DNA of 64,000 bases from Coptis chinensis (Eukaryota; Streptophyta; Magnoliopsida; Ranunculales; Ranunculaceae). The DNA lies in assembly GCA_015680905.1 (NCBI GenBank), contig CM027382.1, positions 6,014,001 through 6,078,000 of the forward strand, given 5' to 3'. A program made the translations under genes and the position numbers. Shown here in pieces: positions 11,774-24,775 of this stretch. The notes beneath the pieces are model-generated. The model was given only the letters and a program-made list of their open reading frames with translations. It did no database searches and had not been told where the DNA came from. Positions within the stretch are counted from its first letter, which is position 1, and every line of letters starts with the position of its first letter.

Positions 11774-13047
11774 GAGGTTAGGCGGACCTCAACCTATATT
11801 AAGTCAAAATCTGTTGCATACAACACCATTTGCATCATCAGCTAGGATTACATGTAATTGCTCTGAGAAGGCCCTATACTATAGTTAATAGCTTGAACGC
11901 TCATGTTGCAAGACTTGACCATGTAGTCAACTGGCTTGTCTCTGAAGATATGGCTTGTCTCCACCTTATCAAACTTGGCCATCTGCTTTCATATTGATAA
12001 TCATTTACGGAGAAAACTCACAAATTTGAAAATTCTTTGTATGGAGATTGTCTTACAAAATTCGGCTTCATTGGATATTTACTAACCTCCTCAAAAAGAA
12101 GCAGAACATATGGTCTTGATATTCATTAAAAACTGTTAGGTAGTTTTGGGCTTCTGGCTAGGTTATAAAATTTGAATACAATAAGCAGACTAATGGCGAG
12201 TTTGCGACACTTGCTTCAAATATGTTGGATGCAAGAACAACTCAGGCTTCGAATTGCCTTCGACGAAAGATCATTAGGAGGAAATAACAGAAGCAAGTAT
12301 CCATTTGAAGTTTTGGCATTCTACCAGCAACGCGCTAAGCATTGGGGCCAGCTGATGACCAAAATATACGTAGGACTTGATATGGTCTGTTTCGTGGTCC
12401 GAAACAAGTTATGACACAAGTTATGACTTATGACTTATGACTCAACTCTTTGCTGTCTTGCTGCCCCGCAAAGATTGACGAGGTATTGACCCTTAAAACG
12501 TCCCAAGATTGTGGGAGCCAAATTTTATTGCAATGTAGCATTTGATAGTTGAGGGCATTTTCCATTGTAATATTTTCGCAGAGCATTTCTTTCTTTCTAG
12601 TGCATGTATAAACCATTAGGCATTACAAAAGGGAGGACTCTAGCTCACTATAATGGTCAACATCAGAAGTCTGATGCCCAAGGCAATTCCCAAGACTTAA
12701 GAGCCTCAAACCCATTAAAACAAAGAAATTAACAACTCGTGAAAAACATTTTACAGATGTGACCAATTATTTGAGAAACTTCAAATATTATGCAAGCAAT
12801 AATACTTCGACACAGTGTTTGAATACTATTTTACAAATTCCATTGCCTCCTGCAAACATATACGACTTATGTGCAACCAGGTGGGGTTGAGCTCTATGAT
12901 GGTCAAAGTGAGGTTCCGAGGAAGCAATCAATAATTGCAAACACGGAAACTAAAAGATAAATGGTAATAACAGACAATTGAACCAGATGCAACAACAATC
13001 CACGAAAAAAAATCCAACTAAAGCCTTGCTAAAAAAAAATTAATGAA
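11774..13047. other. Spacer between CCR4 and the adenylate kinase gene
   Basis: This holds the 3' flank of the minus-strand adenylate kinase gene (its 3' UTR lies just below 13048) and unassigned DNA. An 80-codon open frame at 12172-12414 has no recognisable protein features. I see nothing else supportable. Confidence 0.5.
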
Positions 13048-16000
13048 TCATACACCAGCTTCAACAGATGCTGAAGCAGCTTTCTTTTGCTCAAGAAGTT
13101 TAGTCAGTGCACTGTCAATCTGTACAAATACATCATCCTTGGGGACACTTCCATTGATCTGCAAGTAATTAATAACTTGTCAATTTCATAATTTAGGAAG
13201 AAGTTCACTGATCCCACATCTCTTTGATTTTTATTGAACAATATTTTGAAGTTTAAATACAATCTGAAAAGTAAGCCATGTGTCACATGCCTTGACTGTT
13301 GCATCTTTATAAATTGATAGCACATCCTCCACATTCTGACTATGGGTTTGCAGTCGTAACTTTACCTGCATGCACCCCAAATAGATAAATCATTGGAAAC
13401 TGTCAGAAACTTAATTCATGTTCCCAAACAAAAGCATAACTGACTTATATGCTTCAACCAGGGCCTAAAAATAAACGCTGTATAGGAGAGACTAAAGAGA
13501 TTACAAGTCCTTTAAGGAGAAAAAGAAAGAGAAAATATTATTTTCTATCTTTTCGAAATGCAGATAAGCCCTAGAAGATTATAACTAGAAGTGGCCACGA
13601 AAATGCTAACTGAATAGATTAGAAAGAATATACCTTTTCTTCTGTATCATCAAATCGTTGAGTAAGCCTGGCCGCAATCTCTTCAGTTTCTGGAGGAAAA
13701 TATGTCAAGTGGTAAATCCGTCCAGTAACTGGGTCAAGCCTCCGACCAACCACTCTCTCAACAAGTAGCTCCTCAGGAACCTACAAACATCAGAAGTGCA
13801 TGTCAATCAGTTAGAAAGCTACTCTGTAATTAGCAAACCTATATTAGAAATGTCAACAAATAACAAAGATCAAGATAGAGATACAGAGAGGTACTTCGGC
13901 ACATCAAGAAAACCCACTGTGTTACTTGCAGACTACCAATAATTTAGTTTAGTTTAGCAAACTTGAGCATATTCACCAAGATATTATGAGGACGGAGCTT
14001 ACGTCAAGAAGAATAAAAAGGTCTGGATGGATCCCAAGGTCCTCGAGCGCCTTTGCTTGGGAGGAGCTTCTTGGATATCCATCCAAAAGCCAACCATGTT
14101 GCTGAGAATCTGGTTGCAACAGGCGATCCTTTACCATCTAGACAACCGAAAGGAAGTCAATGAAACTGAAACATTAATAAGATAGTAAAGAACTAAAGAT
14201 AAACCAGCAAGTGTTGAATGCTGAACATACCATTACAACTATTTCATTAGGGACCAACTGCCCCTTTTCCATATATTCCTTTGCTCGCTTTCCATTTTCA
14301 CTCCCAGCTGTGACTTCAGCCCTCAATAGATCTCCAGCGGCAATGTGCACCAAACCATACTACATACAATTACATCTTCATTCAGTTTGGTTTTCTTCAG
14401 GGTAAATTCCAACATGATAAAGTATGAAGTGAAATCCAGCAATTTACATGTGACAGCCCATTTAAATCATATCAATACAAGAGAAGTCATGCAAGAAAGC
14501 GCAGATAGCAAACAAGCGCTCTAGGCAAACTAATTGAGGTTTCCAAAAAGTCTTCTGGAAGAATATAGCTGTTTTATATAACTAAAAAAAACTTGAAGAA
14601 TGGGAAAATAGCACCAGTCTGGTTGGGAGGGCTAATTTATCCAACAGTGTGCTTGTGTTTTAACTTTCAGAAGGTTTACCTATGTGAAAGTGGGAGGGCC
14701 CATAATTCTAAGACCATGTACTACCATGAGTACTACTAAGTACCTAATGTTTCTCCTATAAATTATGAAATTTATTTATGTTTATTCTGTTTTCAACTTT
14801 ATATTACTTCAAACACAGTAAGAAGATTCACAATTGGGTCTAGAACTACCTTTTTGGTAATGAGCTCGCACTGTGTTCCTTTCCCAGATGCGGGAGCTCC
14901 AGATATCATAATCTTCAAAGGTTCTGGTTGTGTAACAGATGCTATAATCTGCTCATAGAAGAAATCCCAGTGATAAATATCAATATACGAATACACAATT
15001 AAAAATTTTAAGCAAAACTTATGAAGATGATGACAACAGATTTTAGAAGGAAGCAAGTTTTACTGTACTATGAGTTAGTAAGGAACAACCATTCCAAACT
15101 AAAAGTGCTAATGCTCAACACTAGATTTTCCGCTATATTCTGCTTGACATTGTTAAAGCAATTCACTTTAGTAATTAGCACATATATTATTCAATATTGA
15201 GATATATGTGATAATAAAATTACGACATTTCTGTACAAATTGTATTCAACTATGTCTTCATAATAAAGCAGTGCACTCAACTAAAATAAACTGGGATTTA
15301 ACCATGTCATCTTCATCTGTAATATGGATAACCATCGGCAGAGAAAACAAATTTTTGTTTAGGAATTGAACAACATTTAGTGGGAAAAAATAAAAAATTA
15401 TAATAATAATGGTTTCAGGGAGGAAAACCAAACATTTCGTTAAACCCTGGACCTTATATATGAACTCTGATATACAAAACAACTTTCCACGCACAGTGAA
15501 TTTTTATCTGGAAACTCAGAGCGTAAGTGTAGAAAGAAACTGCAAAGGTATATTAAGAACTAGCCTGAACTGCCATTAGACCCAATGTTGTAACACCTAG
15601 GACTACTTAAGTACTTATGTTCAACAATTCTTGAAGAACTTGTGGGAGTCAATGTGGCTTTGGAACTCAATATCTTTACAAAGAGTACTACCAAAAGCTG
15701 ATGACTATGAATGGATATGAGAAGATTACTAATGGGTCAGGCAAATCCACAGAAGGAGGAGATGGCTAAGGAGAACCATATATTTTATTTCCAAATGTTC
15801 ACAATAAGTTTGGTTGCAAGCAGTTGGATGCCATGTCTATCTCAATGAAAAAGAGATGGTAGTTGGGCATTGAGATTTGGGGTTGCATTGCAGCCAATAT
15901 TACTCACAAATCGCAACATCCTTTAAACATTTCCTCTACCATCATGAAGCGTGGCAATGATACTTTTCCCATATCTATGCCCACATTGTCGAAAGGCAGT

Positions 16001-16652
16001 TGTGAGCAGTCCGTAAATACATAACAGGATTTCAATGAAATACACACTTGGCAGTTGTGCACTAAGATTAAGTTTCTATTCTAAGGTTGAAAGTTTCTTT
16101 ATTTCCTTTCCCCTTTTTCTATTACATTCAATTATATAAGTGACAACTGAACATCCATCAAGTCAAATTGAAATGGTCACAAAAAAAAATCTTCAACTCT
16201 GAAGACTTTCAATTCATGCAATATAACTTGATAAGAAAACTTCCATTCAAATACAAAAATCACTAAACGAAAACCAACCACCCAAGTCTCATGATATCAA
16301 TACCAATCACTGAACCTACGCAAGATTTAGTTTTTCCCACATGGTAATGAGACACCAAATTTGATCAAACAAGTCAAAGTATAGAAATTTGAAGTGACAA
16401 TTCAAGTCAAACAGAAAAGAGAGTAAATGCAAAGTGACTTACCGATACATTGGAAGCTTTGTTCTTCTTCTTCTTCTTGGGCAATTCAAAGATAGAAGAA
16501 TGAGCATGTCTGGTAAGAGTTAGAGAAAGTTTAGAAATATGAGAAGAAGAAGTTAATGGTGAACTGGAACAAGGAACAAGAGAAGAAGAAGATGGTTGAG
16601 AAGGAAATGAGGATGTAGCTGAGAATGGAAAGTTTATGGAGAGAGCAGCCAT
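13048..16652 (-). CDS. AMK2: Chloroplast adenylate kinase (AMK2-like), seven exons
   Basis: It interconverts ATP + AMP and 2 ADP in plastids. Exons, in order of translation, are 16652-16443, 14948-14850, 14359-14231, 14137-14003, 13780-13634, 13365-13291 and 13158-13048, giving 301 residues in one frame. The N-terminus (about 1-75) is Ser-rich with basic residues, as in a chloroplast transit peptide. The P-loop GAPASGKGTQ begins at 87, the AMP site follows (YGLVHIAAGDLLRAEV), then DGYPR at 165-169 and the long lid (GRRLDPVTGRIYHL). The exon 2 acceptor was chosen because it restores the frame and the family-like sequence IIASVTQPEPLKIM. Intron 6 starts with GC rather than GT (donor AAG|GCATGT). 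In Arabidopsis the orthologue is next to CCR4, as here. Intron 1 is long (14949-16442) and holds nothing recognised. Confidence 0.94.
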
Positions 16653-17216
16653 GGCCTCTCACTCTCTCAGCTGCTTACTCAAAATGGTGATGAAGCTGCC
16701 CAATGGATTGTTATTTTTCTTTTAATTAATATTTTATAGTTTTCTATTGCTTCACGTCTATCCACGTGGATATTACTTCTAATCATAATATCATTATTTT
16801 ATTTATTTATTCTGTTTTTGGATCTTGGTTAATCATAATTAGTTGACTTAACAACATTTCGTCTGGAAGTTTGAAATTATTCAAAATACCTGTTTCTCAA
16901 GATCTATGCCGAGCGTAAATGTTTAAACAAAGTTGGGAATATACAATTAAATGGCATTTCAGAAAGAGTAGCAGGAATGATAGACGGATACTTGATAATA
17001 GCTCTGCAATAGATTCACCAAAACAGATGTTATCTTTAGAGTTTAGAGTACAAATCCTACAATTTCAACACTACTGCAAAAACCATCCCCATACACTTTT
17101 TGTTCGGTAGGTACATATATAGTTAACAAAGCAACCTTGTTCTCAAATAGAAATTTGCGTAATCCTTCAGAGTACAACAAATGACATGATGAATTGAAGG
17201 GAATGGATGTTACACT
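16653..17216. other. Adenylate kinase promoter region and SF3A3 3' flank
   Basis: About 560 bp separate two genes on the minus strand. The part near 16653-16900 should hold the adenylate kinase 5' UTR and promoter, and the part near 17217 the 3' UTR of SF3A3. A TATTTTATAG-type AT stretch occurs near 16729, but I cannot fix a TATA box. Confidence 0.45.
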
Positions 17217-20200
17217 TCAGAGTAAACCCTGTCGTTGCAAATCAGTGTATGTCTTCTTGTTATAGATGTTGCCTTCCTTATCTTCATACTCCTCTTCTTC
17301 CTCTGGCCTCCACTTGTTGACTCCTTGTCGTTGTTGTATCTTTCTCCACAGCTCCTGTGCTTCCTGCATAAATGCCAAATTTTGTGGTTTAGATAATCCC
17401 AAGGCAAAACCTTCCACTTGTTCAAGGAATATAATCATAATTTAAAAAAACATACCTCTATTGAAGTAACTTCATTGAAATTCTTGGTGTTGGGAATACC
17501 AAGACAACGCATTCCATGCTGATGGCGCCACTCCTTAAAGTGTCTTTCAAAAGCTCTGCGACCCCAGTAGCTGTGGTTCCCACATATCTCACATTTGAAT
17601 TCCTGGGGCAAAAGACAGAATTCAGACTGGAGTAATCTAAAACTAAAGTAAGTCAATATCAGTCACGCACTCATGCATGTACATATGCTGATTCACAGAA
17701 TAACATATGCTGCTATACACTTGATGTACATCATATATTCATATGTACATCAAGTCCCCCGACAAATGCACCTTGTGCATGCATCAAGACTGCTAATGCC
17801 TATGTCACGCTTCATCCCGCTGCTAAACGTGTCGGAGTATAGGCATGTGACAAACAAACTAGCATTATAAAAAAAAAGGAGCAGTGGCTTGTATAATCAA
17901 GGGAATATACCTGGCCAAGACCATGAAGCTTGTATAACCAGTACGGAATGGGTTTCCCATCCCAGCCCATTGGCAACTTGAGAGGATTGTAGATCTGCTG
18001 CTCATCGTCATCACTTTCACTGTCAGCTTGCACCTCTTCCTGTTTGAAATTCATAGAGCAATGGATGTTACTAACCGTTACAATCGTAATATGCATTATA
18101 AGGGATGTACTCTTTATAAGACTAAATAGGGATATAGCATTTACCTCTTCTCTTTCTGCTTCCATTTCCTCGAATGTAAGAGCCTGTTTCTTCTCAACAT
18201 TTTCTTTTGTTTGCACAATTATCTGCATATAATCACAAAATATATCAATCTGTAGTTGTACCATATGAAAGGAAAGAGATCATTTGAAAAAAAATAAGCA
18301 AAGAAAAAAGAAATTATAGAAAGAGAAAAAAATTGGCAAATATTTAAGGAGCCAACCTCATTTAGCAAATCTTCACAAAGTCGCTTCAATTTGGCCTCCA
18401 TCAGGGCAATATTTTTCAGATCTCCAGTCCGTTCCGACACTGCAGCAGTACCATTTTGCTTTACACCACATGATCCTTTGAGAAAATGTTTTTTGTCCAG
18501 CTGCTCAAGCGGTGTATGCTGACCAGAAGTAAAAAACAAAAAAGACTTAGGTACATGTAAGTAAAATCATGTGCTTGGTGTAAATATCTGAAAACCACTA
18601 CACCAACAAACAATACTCTAATATCAAAAGTAGAGCACAACGAATCTAGGTTTAACTGTATCTACCAAAAAAGATATCTAATATTTGCTTTTGACAAAAT
18701 CAGTCTGTTTTGTGTGCTGTACCCCCATTAAGATAGGTTTCTATGTTGTTCAAGGAATACTGGATAAGAGTTGGGAGGTTGGGCACCCCGTCTTAGGTTC
18801 CACACACACAGATTATCTAACTAGTTTTTTATCTTTTTTTTTCAGTGGTTCCACATTAGTCATGTTTATTAGTCGTTTTACTCTCTCACAAACGGATCGT
18901 GGGAGAAAGGTTTCTCTCTTATCACAAGTCTTGCGACACACACGCGCGCACAAACTTCTGCAAACAAGCAAAACTTAAATCTAACTCTTTCAGAGTATGT
19001 TCCACCCTCCAACCAGCTGAGGGAACTAGTGCATAAATTAGAAAAGGAACTAGTTAATCAATTACCTTTGTAAGAAAAAGCCTCTCTGCTCGCTCCTTAA
19101 CTGTACCCCCGCTCTTAAGCCCTAAAGCTGATAATGCCTGACAAAAAAAAACAGAAGATCCAAATAATTTGTTGCAGGCATGCAAAAGTTAAGTAACCCA
19201 GATAAAATATAAAATCAAAATTTAAGGTTAAACAAAGTTCAGGTAGCAAGATAATAATGACCATAGAAGCCATATAGCCTTGTCCAAAGTTATTTCCCCA
19301 TTCAAAAGTTATTGCTATGGCAATATTAGAAGGAATAGGTTTAACACTTGTCATGTATGTTATTGCTAAGGCACAAAAGAACAAACTTTGCATGCTTCCT
19401 AATTTCTATAACACTTCTAATGTATATTAGGGTGTCGAACTGTGTGACTGAAATTTCAAAGGAATGTGATAAGAAGTTTTTTCCTGTTATAATTATCATG
19501 ATATTACTATATGAAAGGTGGGGTAGGGGAAGGAGTGATAGTTTAGATCCAAGAACGACGTCATACGGAATTTCAAGACCCATTTCTTTCTCATCCTTAA
19601 AGAATAGCAACAATTGTTTTCCACAGTTGGTCCTCCCGATTAATGAGGCCTCAGCAACCAATTTCATGGACCATCCACTCCCATCCATGGTTCATCCTGT
19701 GAGACAGACAACAACAACCACTAAACAAAGACCCTCAAAACCAAACTCTTTGGTTGCACTAATGGTACAACCCCAATAGAAAAACACGTAAAGAATTAGC
19801 CAACAGGTAAAACACAAGTTTATAAAATGAAAATAAGATCCACACATCTAGAGCACCATTGTATGCCGACTCCATAGATTCAAATAGAATCTTAGACAAA
19901 CAGGGGTGAGGAATAACTATTTGAAAAGGGCATATCTAAAATCTTGAGCGTGTAAGTAAAAAAATAGTTACCTCTTTTAACTTTCCAGGCCCCACTTCCA
20001 TTAACTCTTCCATGGTACTGTAGTAGTCGAGATCTATTAAAGCTTCGTGGGACGAAATATGCCCATTTTCAAGACCCTTATTCTCCCATCCTTCTACATT
20101 GCCATTGGCCCAGAGCTCTTCAAACTCAGATTCAACCTGCCAAAAGCAGACCACATATCAGTAAGGAGATGTTAAAATTAAGTTTTGACCTTCCACACGA

Positions 20201-21568
20201 GTTCATTTGAAAATAGACAATTATTACGACAAGCTTGGCTCCACACTTGAGGAAATAAGAGTAAATAGCCCCAGATCGTAAATACAATACAAGATACCAA
20301 AATAGCTACAGCTTTATTTAGGTTAGCCTCAAAAATAGTTGTAACACTGATATTACATCAAGTCAAAAGATCTATATACCTGTGTAAGATGCACCTGAGA
20401 AAAGGATAACATGGTCATTACAACATTATTTCCTCTCCATTAATCTCACAATACTAGAGTTTTAGTAAGCTTCAAATAGGGCTAAGAAGTACGTATTACT
20501 CGTTGAATGATGCAGAATGTAGCAATAGTCCAGACATTTAAATCAGCACATGCAACTTTAAAACCAAATCAAAACAAAAAACTGATTTTTTTGGTTATGT
20601 TATATAGCAGTTCTTACAAGCTAATTAAGAATATCTGGCACTCCTATATTACATACAATTAAAAATTTATACTATTTATTCCTCAAAACAAGACAAAAGT
20701 ATGCTTCACGAACCTTTGAAAAGAATCTATCAAGGTCTTGCAAGGGCTCTATTCGTTGGAAGAAGTGTATTAGATACTCCAACAGATGCTCCAAGTACTC
20801 CTTGTACGCCCTGCAAAACACCATGAATTAGATAAACAATACATGTTTGACTGAAACATCTATAGAAGTCAGCTGAAGCGGAAAATGAAGTATTACCCTG
20901 TCAGCTTCAGATTACGAGGGATTTCATGAGTCTGTGAAAAAATATCCAGATATGTAGAATACTCTACGAGCTTTCCAAACTTAGAATTTATGTACTCATT
21001 GTACAATTCATGCATATCAAAGTAACGTCCATAACCTTCCTCGCCACTAAACTCGACAAGTGGTTCGTCTTTAAGTAACTCGTCGTAATCCTCACTGGCA
21101 TCAATAACACGAGCACTAGGATGCCGTCTATGATATTCACGAATCTGCAAAATTTAGATTGGAAGAGTAAGAATAATGATATGGGAAAACTTTAATTTGT
21201 ATTGTTTTATTAAAAACTTACCTCTTTCAATCTGTCGTAAAAGGCACCGAAAACATTAGTATTACCAGACTGTCCACCAAGTGCAGCAATCTCATCTTTC
21301 CTTGCACTATCTTTATCCTCATATATCTCAACCTGCAATCAAAATATCAACAAAAAAATATCCAAGAAAAACAAAAATCGAGAAAAAAACTTACGAGTTT
21401 ATGAGTAGTGGAAGTGATGGAATCAATCATATTCCTAACACGATGATTCTGAAAGAGACGTTCACGAGATGAAGCAGGTTCTTTTTGAAGGTCTTTAACA
21501 ATTAGTCGTTCTAGACGTTCCACTTCTTCATGGGAAGATCTTGTCACTTCGAGTAGCGTCGACGACAT
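17217..21568 (-). CDS. SF3A3: Splicing factor 3A subunit 3 (SF3a60, ATROPOS-like), eleven exons
   Basis: SF3a60 is a U2 snRNP protein needed for branch-point recognition in the nucleus; in Arabidopsis it is ATROPOS. Exons in order: 21568-21395, 21332-21222, 21144-20897, 20810-20714, 20136-19972, 19137-19066, 18518-18357, 18222-18145, 18039-17911, 17602-17456, 17363-17217. All introns are GT-AG and the frame stays open for 509 residues, close to the usual ~500. The N-terminal helix ([20 protein letters not shown]) is followed by the RFxxNHRVxxM-type segment and the conserved [16 protein letters not shown] block. A SAP-like helix pair covers [20 protein letters not shown]. The matrin-type C2H2 zinc finger uses Cys416, Cys419, His433 and His439 ([19 protein letters not shown]). 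The tail is acidic and ends QRQGLL. No damage is seen. Confidence 0.95.
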
Positions 21569-21599
21569 CTTTTTCTACAAACCCTAAAAATAAACACAG

Positions 21600-22927
21600 G
21601 AACTCGGTCGGGTTGAGGTATAACTCGAGCATAATAATCTAATCCGAGTTTCAAATGCTTCGACCCGAGCCCTGGAGTGGGGGCCCTTAAATTTTCAGCC
21701 CAAGTCCTAGCCCGACCACTTGGATTATTTTACCAGCCTTTTTGAAATCAAAGACCATGAATACTCACTAGTAATTGAGAATGCTCCCAGAAACTCACGT
21801 CCGACACATCAGATTTTACAATAATTTTTCTAAGTTCTCCAGGTCAGCACGTTCAATTCTAACCAATTCACTCAAGAAGAGAGCAATATGTTAGGTTTGG
21901 ATTTCCCTCCAGAAAAGCAAGTGACCAATTTAAATCATGGTTTGTTGAGGATCTCATACCAAGGATGTAAAAATGGTGTTTCTTTTCTACATTGTACTTT
22001 TGTGGTGTCCGCTTTGGTGTTGGTGTGCTTATTTTCTCATTTTTTGTCCCGTTAGTTTTTATAAGTTATTGGAGTGCTGATCGAAAGAGCAGTATCAACA
22101 TTTTTGCATCTGTATTTTTTATTGTTCTTTTATGAAAGCACTTAAATGTGCCTTACTTTTTCTATGCTTCCTAATGATATGTGTGTCTTTTTTTTTTGTA
22201 GAAAATGAGATGAAATCCAATAGATGTCCTTACATGGAATGTATAGTATTTGGCTGCGTGTCGACTGTCGAGGTTCTGGCCAAATGCTCGATTCTATATT
22301 AAGTATCACTTAATTATTATTTTAGGTTTACAATTTACACAAATGAAAAAAAAAAATTATTCTATTTCGTGTTTTGGTTTCAGTGGTTAGTGTGTTAATA
22401 CCAGTTGACAGTTGCCTCACATTCTATTATTTCTATATATTCCTCTTTCTTATATACAAAGTACCAAACTGCTGACTTAGCCAAAAAAATGATGCTTAAA
22501 CTTCACAAGTAGCATGTCTCGTGTTGGGATTTTATTCCAAACTTCCAAATAAAGTCATAAGAAAGCAGGGACACTAAAGATAAAAGACTAATAATATATG
22601 AAGATACAAAAGAGACTAACAAAACATAATGCAGACTGAGAGAAGGGAGACATCATTAAGCATGTCCATCAGCAAGGATTGATTCGGAAGACCTACTCCA
22701 CTCTACACCAAACACTGAATCCACTTAATCACTCTTCTATAGATGTGGGCATTTCTTTAAAAGCCCTTGGCCCTAGGGTACTATAGGTAAAGACTCATGG
22801 TTATTTAAGAATACGTGTCTTGGGCCGGAAGCTAAACCCCTTAAGGGATTAAACTCCTAGTAAAATCTTGACCTCTATCCGGGCTAGGCCTTTTCGGATG
22901 ACCCTCGGGTTGTCTCGATTCACGCGT
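21600..22927. other. Intergenic DNA upstream of SF3A3
   Basis: This contains the SF3A3 promoter side and then unassigned sequence. From about 22750 the base composition changes to a less AT-rich, repeat-like stretch (for example CTTGGGCCGGAAGCTAAACC) that runs into the SINE. No gene is seen. Confidence 0.5.
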
Positions 22928-23077
22928 ATAAAGGGTAGCATACACGAGGCTCCCACCGATGTCGGCGATGGGAGGGGCGGATGCAGATAGCCTTACACTT
23001 AGGCCGTTTTCGCAATTTAAACCCGTGACATCCCGTTCAAAATGGGATAACTTTATTATTGCACCAAGTCCTGCCTT
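22928..23077 (-). mobile_element. Au-type SINE (tRNA-derived)
   Basis: Read on the minus strand the segment runs from GCAGGACTTGGTGCAATAA through AAAGTTATCCCATTTTG and a B-box-like CACGGGTTTAAATTGCG, then AGTGTAAGGCTATCTGCATC, CGCCCCTCCC and GGGAGCCTCGTGTATGCTAC. This order of blocks matches the plant Au SINE consensus as I remember it. Ends are approximate, no target duplication was found, and the copy is diverged. Confidence 0.6.
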
Positions 23078-24660
23078 TTACCACTGATTCACAGTACGCC
23101 CACCTTAGGAACCACGAATCTGGGATGGAACGTAACCATTATTGGTCTAAGCTCCCACTTAACCATCTAAGTAGGGATTGATCATCACTCAAAGACCACA
23201 TGTCTTGGACAGAACCTAACTGATGACGAACTGAACTCATCACACAACCTTCGGAACATGTGGTTTTCCAGCATATCCTCGGAGTAAGTAAATAAACTAA
23301 CTGAAAAAGAAAAATATGGATTGTATATCTAGTAAAAGCAACAAGACGACGTTAAAGCACGTTGATTGTAGCCATCAAATCAACACGTCAAAGTATGAAC
23401 TTGAAAAACATGTGTAAATGTATAGATATGGTAACACAATTTTGAAAATACTAATATTAATTGCAAAAAACAATGATAGATGATTAAAGAAAGCAATGAT
23501 CATCACCATCAACATCTCTGTGTTTATTACTGTTGAGATGTTTAGTCCCACATGCGATATGTTAAGCCATGCATTAATATATATTAGTCTTGGGGCCTTT
23601 CAACTTATCACCAATTATCACCAATTGGTTTTAAGTTGGATGCCCATTTTCTACAATTACCCTATGTGTACATGGGTTTAAATAATATATGAAAGAGGAA
23701 GACAAGGACTCACTCGGAAAGAAGAATTAAGTCCTCGAGCTACAATAGACATGTTAAAGCATAGCCTGAATTAAAATGAGGCATGGGGTTACGTAGGCTT
23801 TTGGTTCACACAGCAGAAGTGCACTTCTTCCTACCAAAGGCATTTTGACATGCCAGGAAACAAAAAATTACATGATATGTTTACTTTATTCATTTCTAAC
23901 TTTAAGGATAGTTTCAGAAATTAAATCCAGCTGAGCAGTAAAATTCAGTCCAATGTCAGAAAGAAACATCTCCTCTTCAATCTGTTTCTTTTTAGTCATG
24001 CAAAGAGGATTAGAAGTAGCATGTTTAAAGAATTGTTTAACAGTATCCAAGAGATAAAGATACATGTTAACATTAAACACTCAACAGGTAATGAAGGACT
24101 GGGTAAATCCTAAATTATGATTATGTATTAGTGTTTTATGTCGAATAAAACTATAGTGTAGTACCTACTATCTAATCCCACATCTCCTCAGGTAATGTGC
24201 AGTGTGCATGGAATAATATGATATACAAATGTAACATTGAGTCAAAACACTTTTTATATTGTTGTTAATACTATATACATGACGATTCTTATAGGTCACC
24301 TCAAGAAGTAACTTATGCTGTAACCAAGACTATATTTGCAATTCCATTATTGCCACTCTACAACTCTTGCATATCCATACAAACCAAAATAAGTAGTATT
24401 GAACAAGTTTCATTAGTAGTTTTTCATTGGTGTGAGACGCAATACCTCGAAACATTAATGTGCTGATCAAGGAAAAACGGTAATATGAATGGTTCTGCCA
24501 CGCATCCATCACTTACGATGGGGTTCAAACACTGTTTTGAGTTGGCTCATGTGTTTTTACGATGAACTACAACAAGCAAAGACATCATTTGGATGTTACA
24601 TAGTGCATAAGAAATCTCGATGAATTGTGTTTAGTCCTATTATCTCAATGAATCGTGGTT
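23078..24660. other. Unassigned repeat-like and AT-rich DNA
   Basis: The first ~200 bp (to about 23290) have higher GC and may be an extension of an old repeat. The rest is AT-rich without a recognisable gene. Open frames are short and featureless. Confidence 0.4.
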
Positions 24661-24775
24661 GTTGCCGCTCCAGAGAAGCTCAATCTCGATGAATTACTTG
24701 GCTTGGGGATCTTGCAGTGTTGATTATTTCGAGGAATTAGAGCAAATTGGTGAAGAAACTTATGAGTATGTCAAA
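24661..24775 (+). pseudogene. CDKC-like cyclin-dependent kinase, N-terminal exon fragment
   Basis: Two adjoining reading frames resemble the N-terminus of plant CDKC kinases. The first is VAAPEKLNLDELLGLG. It is followed, after a frame slip around 24704, by WGSCSVDYFEELEQIGEETY; the family has WGSRSVDCFEKLEQIGEGTYGQVY. The second glycine of the nucleotide loop is replaced by Glu, the frame is broken and no further kinase exons follow. This is a dead fragment, either captured by a mobile element or left from a duplication. Confidence 0.6.

Noticed and set aside
12172-12414. 80-codon plus-strand open frame after CCR4
   Set aside because: No recognisable domain and no neighbouring exons; it lies in AT-rich spacer and is likely chance.
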